64,000 nucleotides of DNA, taken from positions 1 to 64,000 of the forward strand of contig NZ_PVTH01000003.1 in assembly GCF_003002875.1 (NCBI RefSeq). Reading direction: 5' to 3'. The notes beneath the pieces are model-generated. The model had not been told where the DNA came from. It ran no database searches and saw only the letters and a list, made by a program, of their open reading frames with translations. A program made the position numbers and the translations under genes. Below, piece by piece: positions 59,031 through 64,000 of the stretch. The DNA is from Arcticibacter pallidicorallinus (GTDB lineage Bacteria > Bacteroidota > Bacteroidia > Sphingobacteriales > Sphingobacteriaceae). Within the stretch, counting starts at the first letter, position 1. Every line of letters begins with the position of its first letter.

Positions 59031-60380
59031 ATGAAAACAAGAAAGCTCATCTTTTCATTAGTATTAGGAATACCGCTGATGGTTCCCGGCACTCTTTCTG
59101 CGCAAACTACCACTGCCGATTCCACGTTGGGAAATGCAACTCTGGAACAATGCATCCAATATGCACTGAAAAATCAACCCTATATCAATCAGGCACTTAT
59201 TGATGAGGAAATTGGCGAACGCGATATCAAATCCGCTTTATCGGGCTGGCTTCCCCAAATCAATGCTAACGGAAGTTTCAATCACAACTTTAAGCAGCAG
59301 GTAAGTGTTCTGAACAACAACGGAGAAACATCTTTTCTAACAATAGGAGCCAAAAACACATCATTGTTTTCGCTTCAGGCAGATCAGAAGATACTGGATG
59401 CAGGTCTCATCCAGGCGTCCAAAACGGCGAAATACTTTAGAGAGCAATATAAGCAAAGCACGGAAAATACCAGGATTTCTACAGTCGTGGATGTCAGCAA
59501 GGCTTTTTACGACATCCTGACGAGCAGAGAGCAGCTTAATATTACTGACGAGAATATTGCACGTCTGGAAAAACAGCTGAAAGATGCTTTCGCACAGTAT
59601 GAAGGAGGCTTGGTCGATAAAACTGACTATAAGAGGGCACAAATCAGCTTAAGCAATTCACTGGCTGATAAAAAGAGAATCACGGAAATGCTTAAATATA
59701 AACACGCTTATTTGAAACAGCTTATCGGTTACCCCGTAACCCGCGATCTGACTATAAATGTGAATAACGCCAGCATGGAGAGTGAAATCTTGTTAGATAC
59801 TACCCAGCAGCTGAATTATAGAAACAGGATCGAATACAAACAGCTGGAAACACAACGGGAACTGCAACGCATTAACACCAGCTATAATAAGCTTGCTTAC
59901 CTTCCCACCCTTTCCGGTTTCATCAATTACAACTGGAACTACATGAACAAGGAGATCAGCAACCTCTACGACACCAGCTATCCAAGCTCCGTTGGAGGCC
60001 TGACCTTGAGAATACCCGTATTTCAAGGTACCAGACGTATCCAGGAGATCCGGAAGGCGCAGCTTCAGGAAAGAAGACTGGAGCTTGATCTCATAGATGT
60101 GCGTAATCAGATCCAGAGCCAGACAGAGGCTGCAATGGCTTCCTATAAAGCTAATCTGAACGACTGGAAAACTGCACGCCAGAATGTGGGACTCTCGCAA
60201 GAGGTCTACAACACGATCAAAGTTCAATACGACGAGGGAATAAAGACGTATCTGGAGCTGATGACAGCTGAAACAGATTTACGTACCTCCCAGATCAACT
60301 ATCTCAATGCATTATACAGTCTACTTTCCAGCAAATTAGATGTTCAACAAGCTTTAGGAACCATTACCTTTCAACAATAA
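59031..60380 (+). CDS. TolC-family outer-membrane efflux protein
   Basis: 449 residues from the ATG at 59031, which begins the signal peptide (MKTRKLIFSLVLGIPLMVPG, ends LSAQ); a frame from 58995 adds 12 residues before it. The repeat structure of the TolC family is clear: LEQCIQYALKNQPYINQA, an ALSGWLPQINANGSF strand, long helices, then a second half with VQYDEGIKTYLELMTAETDL. Trimers form the outer-membrane exit duct of the tripartite pump encoded with it. Confidence 0.94.
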   Translation: MKTRKLIFSLVLGIPLMVPGTLSAQTTTADSTLGNATLEQCIQYALKNQPYINQALIDEEIGERDIKSALSGWLPQINANGSFNHNFKQQVSVLNNNGETSFLTIGAKNTSLFSLQADQKILDAGLIQASKTAKYFREQYKQSTENTRISTVVDVSKAFYDILTSREQLNITDENIARLEKQLKDAFAQYEGGLVDKTDYKRAQISLSNSLADKKRITEMLKYKHAYLKQLIGYPVTRDLTINVNNASMESEILLDTTQQLNYRNRIEYKQLETQRELQRINTSYNKLAYLPTLSGFINYNWNYMNKEISNLYDTSYPSSVGGLTLRIPVFQGTRRIQEIRKAQLQERRLELDLIDVRNQIQSQTEAAMASYKANLNDWKTARQNVGLSQEVYNTIKVQYDEGIKTYLELMTAETDLRTSQINYLNALYSLLSSKLDVQQALGTITFQQ

Positions 60381-60386
60381 CCCATC

Positions 60387-61517
60387 ATGAATAATAAACT
60401 AACATTTGCTTCTATAATCTTTGGCTCTGCGTTACTTACAGCCTGCGGCGGATCTGATCAGAGTAAGCAGGCTCCTGCAGCACCTCCAGCGGTGACCGTC
60501 AGCACCTACACCGTACAAAAAGAACAGGTCAATGGTATTGATTCTTACCCCGGAACGATAGTTCCTCTAAACGAAGTCGAGCTTAGAGCTGAAGTCAACG
60601 GCTACATCACCAATATCTTTGTAAAAGATGGTCAGCAAGTATCAAAAGGTCAAAAATTGTATGAAATAGACAGGAGCAGATATCAGGCAGTCTACAACCA
60701 GGCCAATGCGCAGCTGCAAATTGCAAAAGCAAACCTGACCAAGACGCAAAAAGACGCAGAACGCTATACTCGCCTTGCCCAGCAAGACGCTATCGCAAAA
60801 CAACGTGTAGATTATGCTCAGGCAGACCTCCAGACGGCGCAGGCACAAGTCGCCTCCGCGCAGGCAACTCTTTCAAATGCAGCAACTGATCTTCGCCGTT
60901 CTACCATCATCGCTCCGTTTTCAGGAAAGATTGGTATCTCTATGGTAAGAAGAGGTGCATTGGTTACCGCGGGATCAACACTCATCAATACCGTATCTGC
61001 CCCCGATCCGATGGGTGTGGATATCAATATCAACGAAAGTGATATCGCCTACTTCTCGCAGCTTCAGCAGGGAAAAGCAGCTAGCTTCGATATTATCCTT
61101 CCGGATAATTCAAAATATAGTTCAAGCGGCAAGGTGCTCGCCGTAGATCGCGCAGTTGATCCTCAAACGGGAACCCTCCGTGTACGTGCAAGCTTCCCTA
61201 ATGCCAACGGAAAGCTGGTAGCAGGCATGAACTGTACCGTTCAGGTTGCCAACAAGCAATCAGGTGAGCAGATCACAGTGCCTTACCAGGCCGTTACCGA
61301 ACAATTGGGCGAGTTCACCGTGTATGTAGTTGGAGACAGCAATAAAGTTGCACAACGCCAGGTGAAGTTAGGGATCAAGGTAAACGATAGGATTGTTATA
61401 CGGGACGGCCTTAAAGAAGGCGAAGTGATCGTAAGCACCGGAACTCAAAACCTCAGAGAAGGCGCGGTAATCCAGACAGAAGCATCCGCTCAGCCGGCAG
61501 CCGCACCTAAACAATAA
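60387..61517 (+). CDS. RND efflux periplasmic adaptor (membrane fusion protein)
   Basis: 376 residues. Lipoprotein signal with lipobox LLTAC (Cys20). Lipoyl half (VELRAEVNGYITNIFVKDGQ), a helical hairpin rich in Ala and Gln (about residues 100-170), second lipoyl half (TIIAPFSGKIGISMVRRGA) and a beta-barrel domain follow in the AcrA order. It bridges the inner-membrane pump and TolC. It begins 6 nt after the tolC gene stop, and the pump follows by 24 nt. Confidence 0.95.
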   Translation: MNNKLTFASIIFGSALLTACGGSDQSKQAPAAPPAVTVSTYTVQKEQVNGIDSYPGTIVPLNEVELRAEVNGYITNIFVKDGQQVSKGQKLYEIDRSRYQAVYNQANAQLQIAKANLTKTQKDAERYTRLAQQDAIAKQRVDYAQADLQTAQAQVASAQATLSNAATDLRRSTIIAPFSGKIGISMVRRGALVTAGSTLINTVSAPDPMGVDININESDIAYFSQLQQGKAASFDIILPDNSKYSSSGKVLAVDRAVDPQTGTLRVRASFPNANGKLVAGMNCTVQVANKQSGEQITVPYQAVTEQLGEFTVYVVGDSNKVAQRQVKLGIKVNDRIVIRDGLKEGEVIVSTGTQNLREGAVIQTEASAQPAAAPKQ

Positions 61518-61541
61518 TTATTTCAAAGCAGACAAATCTAT

Positions 61542-64000
61542 ATGATCTCAGAAGTATTCATACGGCGACCAGTCACCGCTATTGTCATCTCCATTTTGAT
61601 TGTAATGGTAGGTGTTATCGTACTGACGACCCTACCGATCAGTCAGTATCCCAATATTGCTCCGCCAACTGTTACCGTAAGCGGTGTTTACACTGGCGCA
61701 GACGCAGAAACTGTTGAAAAAACAGTTACCACACCCATAGAAAGTCAGATTAATGGTACTCCCGGCATGTCTTACATGTCGTCAAACAGTACCTCTGACG
61801 GCCGTTCGGCTATTACAGTAACGTTCGATGTCGGTACCGATATCGATATCGCCACGCTGGATGTTCAGAACAGGGTCGGTATCGCTGAACCGGCACTTCC
61901 CGAAGCGGTACGACGTCTTGGAGTAACTACAAGAAAAGCCAATACCGATATCCTGGCGGTATTGGGACTTTACTCTCCAAATGGCACCCACGACATGAAA
62001 TTCATGTCCAACTACGTCAACCTCTATCTAAGAGACGCCATCATGCGTGTTGACGGAGTGGGTGACGTTCAGGCATTCGGGCAACCGTTCAGTATGAGGG
62101 TGTGGCTTGACGCAGGGAAACTGGCTCAGCTTAATCTAACTCCCGCAGATGTATCGGCGGCTATACAAGAGCAAAACGTACGTGTACCGGGTGGTAGTGT
62201 AGGTGGCCCTCCTCAGCAATCATCACAGGTATTTGAGTTCCCCGTAATCCTAGATGGTGATCTGGATACGGAAGAAGAGTTTGAAAATATCGTCATCAAG
62301 ACAGGCGCCGAGGGCTCTATCGTTTATCTTAAAGACGTAGCGCGAGTTGAGCTGGGGGAATTTTCTTACGCCACACGTTCCATGGTAAACGGGAAGACCG
62401 CATCCATGATGGCCATCAATCAGATGCCCGGTGGTAACGCGGTTCAAACCTATGAGGGTATCCAAAAGGCGCTTCAGGAATTAAAAAAATCGTTCCCTAA
62501 TGACCTTGATTACATCATCAGTTATGAAACGGTGTCCGTAATCAACGTATCCATCAATTCCGTTATTCACACGCTGATAGAGGCTCTGATCCTGGTAACC
62601 CTGGTGGTATTCCTCTTCCTGCAAAGCTGGAGAGCGACACTGATTCCCGTGCTCGCCATTCCGGTTTCGATTATCGGTACCTTCATTTTCTTCACACTCT
62701 TAGGATTTTCCATCAATACCCTTACTATGCTGGCCTTCGTACTGGCTATTGGTATTGTGGTGGATGATGCGATCGTGGTGGTGGAGGCCGTCCAGCACTA
62801 CATTGACCACGAGAAGCTGTCTGCCAAAGAAGCAACCAGGCGTGCAATGAAGGACATAACAGCGCCGGTAATAGCCATTGCCCTTATTCTTGCTGCGGTT
62901 TTCATACCGGTAGGATTCATCCCCGGCATGGTTGGCCAGCTATATCAGCAGTTTGCCATCACCATCGCGGTATCGGTAATCATATCTGCATTCGTGGCAC
63001 TTTCTCTAACCCCGGCCCTTTGTTCTCTCCTTCTCGTTCCAATGAACCTGAATAAGGAATCAAAAGGAATAAATAAATTCTTTTACAAGTTCAACAGCTG
63101 GTTCCACCGCGTTACAAACAGATATTCGGAAGGAGTGAAATGGTGTATCCGCAAAGCTCCTATGGTCATGATCATTCTGGTTTGTATCTATATAGGAACT
63201 GTGGGTTTGTTCAGCAATAAATCAGCAGGTTTCATACCTACTGAAGACGCTGGTATATTCCTGATGGGTATTACACTTCCTGAAGGAGCGTCTGCTTCCC
63301 GTACGGATGAATTCTTATCCTATGTTACGAAACGTGTTCAGAAAGAAATTCCGGAAGTAAAAAACATTACCTCAATAGCCGGAATCAACATCCTGAACAG
63401 ATCATTCAAATCGAATGCAGGAACGTACTTCGTACAAATGAATCATTGGGATGAACGTCAGCGTACCGTTGCGGAAATTCTCGGCCAGATTCAAGGGATG
63501 TTTGCAGGTGCGAAAGAGGGTAGCGTACTGGCAGTTGCTCCTCCTGCTATTCCCGGACTTGGTGTGAGTGGTGGTTTCAGCCTCCAGATTGAAGAACAGC
63601 AGGCCGGCGATATCAAAAATTTCCAGGCCGCAGTGTTCAAATTCCTCGGAGCCGCAAACCAGCGCCCGGAAATCGGAATGGCCTATACCTTGTTTAATGC
63701 TAACACACCAAACTATCAGCTGACTGTCAACAGAGAGCAGGCTAAAAAAATGGGCGTTTCGGTTGGTACGATATATAGTACTATTTCCAGTTATCTGGGA
63801 AGTGCGTATATCAATGACTTCACGCGCTACGGACGAAACTTCCGTGTAGTAACCCAGGCCGACACCACCTACCGTCAGCATATTGAAGACATCGGAAACC
63901 TGTATGTTAAAAACGTTTCCGGCAGTAACGTACCTTTGAGTGCTTTAGTGACTTATGAAATGGTACAAAAACCATCCATCATTAACCACTACAACCTTTT
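61542..64000 (+). CDS. RND multidrug efflux pump, AcrB type (partial at right edge)
   Basis: 819 complete codons are present; the family is usually about 1040-1060 residues, so the C-terminal fifth is outside the window. The first membrane helix follows the conserved FIRRPVTAIVISILIVM. Porter-domain motifs (LPISQYPNIAPPTVTV, FDVGTDIDIA) are clear, and the proton-relay pair Asp408-Asp409 lies in GIVVDDAIVVVE. The HAE1 / AcrB subfamily is the best fit; substrate range cannot be read. Third gene of a regulator-TolC-adaptor-pump set. Confidence 0.96.
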   Translation, partial: MISEVFIRRPVTAIVISILIVMVGVIVLTTLPISQYPNIAPPTVTVSGVYTGADAETVEKTVTTPIESQINGTPGMSYMSSNSTSDGRSAITVTFDVGTDIDIATLDVQNRVGIAEPALPEAVRRLGVTTRKANTDILAVLGLYSPNGTHDMKFMSNYVNLYLRDAIMRVDGVGDVQAFGQPFSMRVWLDAGKLAQLNLTPADVSAAIQEQNVRVPGGSVGGPPQQSSQVFEFPVILDGDLDTEEEFENIVIKTGAEGSIVYLKDVARVELGEFSYATRSMVNGKTASMMAINQMPGGNAVQTYEGIQKALQELKKSFPNDLDYIISYETVSVINVSINSVIHTLIEALILVTLVVFLFLQSWRATLIPVLAIPVSIIGTFIFFTLLGFSINTLTMLAFVLAIGIVVDDAIVVVEAVQHYIDHEKLSAKEATRRAMKDITAPVIAIALILAAVFIPVGFIPGMVGQLYQQFAITIAVSVIISAFVALSLTPALCSLLLVPMNLNKESKGINKFFYKFNSWFHRVTNRYSEGVKWCIRKAPMVMIILVCIYIGTVGLFSNKSAGFIPTEDAGIFLMGITLPEGASASRTDEFLSYVTKRVQKEIPEVKNITSIAGINILNRSFKSNAGTYFVQMNHWDERQRTVAEILGQIQGMFAGAKEGSVLAVAPPAIPGLGVSGGFSLQIEEQQAGDIKNFQAAVFKFLGAANQRPEIGMAYTLFNANTPNYQLTVNREQAKKMGVSVGTIYSTISSYLGSAYINDFTRYGRNFRVVTQADTTYRQHIEDIGNLYVKNVSGSNVPLSALVTYEMVQKPSIINHYNL

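Noticed and set aside
63402-63881. 159-codon minus-strand frame inside the RND pump gene
   Set aside because: Antisense shadow of a strongly conserved gene.

Overview
The window reads as chromosome of a gliding-type Bacteroidota, most like Sphingobacteriaceae (Pedobacter relatives). The basis is the set of gliding/type IX secretion (T9SS) genes (gldB, a porW/sprE homologue, gldK-L-M-N, a porP/sprF homologue with a type-B-CTD giant protein), promoters of the Bacteroidota form TTTG-N19-TAnnTTTG, weak ribosome binding sites, several probable TTG starts, and an F1Fo operon with no beta or epsilon gene. No rRNA, insertion sequence, CRISPR array, integrase or attachment site was seen. Every call is from reading the sequence; no database search was run.

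Region 1 (1-29.1 kb, all minus strand) is an unusually large surface-protein locus. In transcription order it holds a small membrane protein (85 aa); a 2792-aa Ig/PKD repeat protein ending in a T9SS type-B sorting domain; a PorP/SprF protein 3 nt downstream; a 2113-aa fibre-like protein; a 1311-aa phage-tail-fibre-like protein ending in an S74 intramolecular chaperone; and a protein of at least 3005 residues with about 26 Fn3-like repeats and one FISUMP domain, running off the left edge. Gaps are 3-58 nt, so this is probably one operon of about 28 kb or more. The last three proteins share small modules with one another, which suggests they evolved together and may form one cell-surface fibre or adhesin system.

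Region 2 (29.1-36.1 kb) has tRNA-Val with a near-ideal promoter and a terminator, a minus-strand operon (outer-membrane barrel, NAD+ synthase, glutathione peroxidase), divergent gldB, and a group of small unknown envelope genes plus an aldo/keto reductase.

Region 3 (36.1-42 kb) is the ATP synthase operon atpZ-like, orf, atpB-E-F-H-A-G, with two intercistronic hairpins. Region 4 (42-48.8 kb, plus) is porW/sprE, PBP1A and uvrC. Region 5 (48.8-56.9 kb, minus) is gldK-L-M-N preceded by ndpA-like, lipoprotein, DUF4271 and hemD genes. Region 6 (56.9-64 kb) holds an AEC transporter, a zinc-ribbon protein, and a TetR regulator followed by a TolC-AcrA-AcrB type efflux system whose pump gene is cut by the right edge.

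Functionally the window joins the T9SS core and motor (GldK/L/M/N, PorW/SprE) and gliding lipoprotein GldB with a large set of likely cell-surface cargo. The rest is housekeeping (ATP synthase, NAD synthesis, DNA repair, peptidoglycan, haem) and drug efflux.
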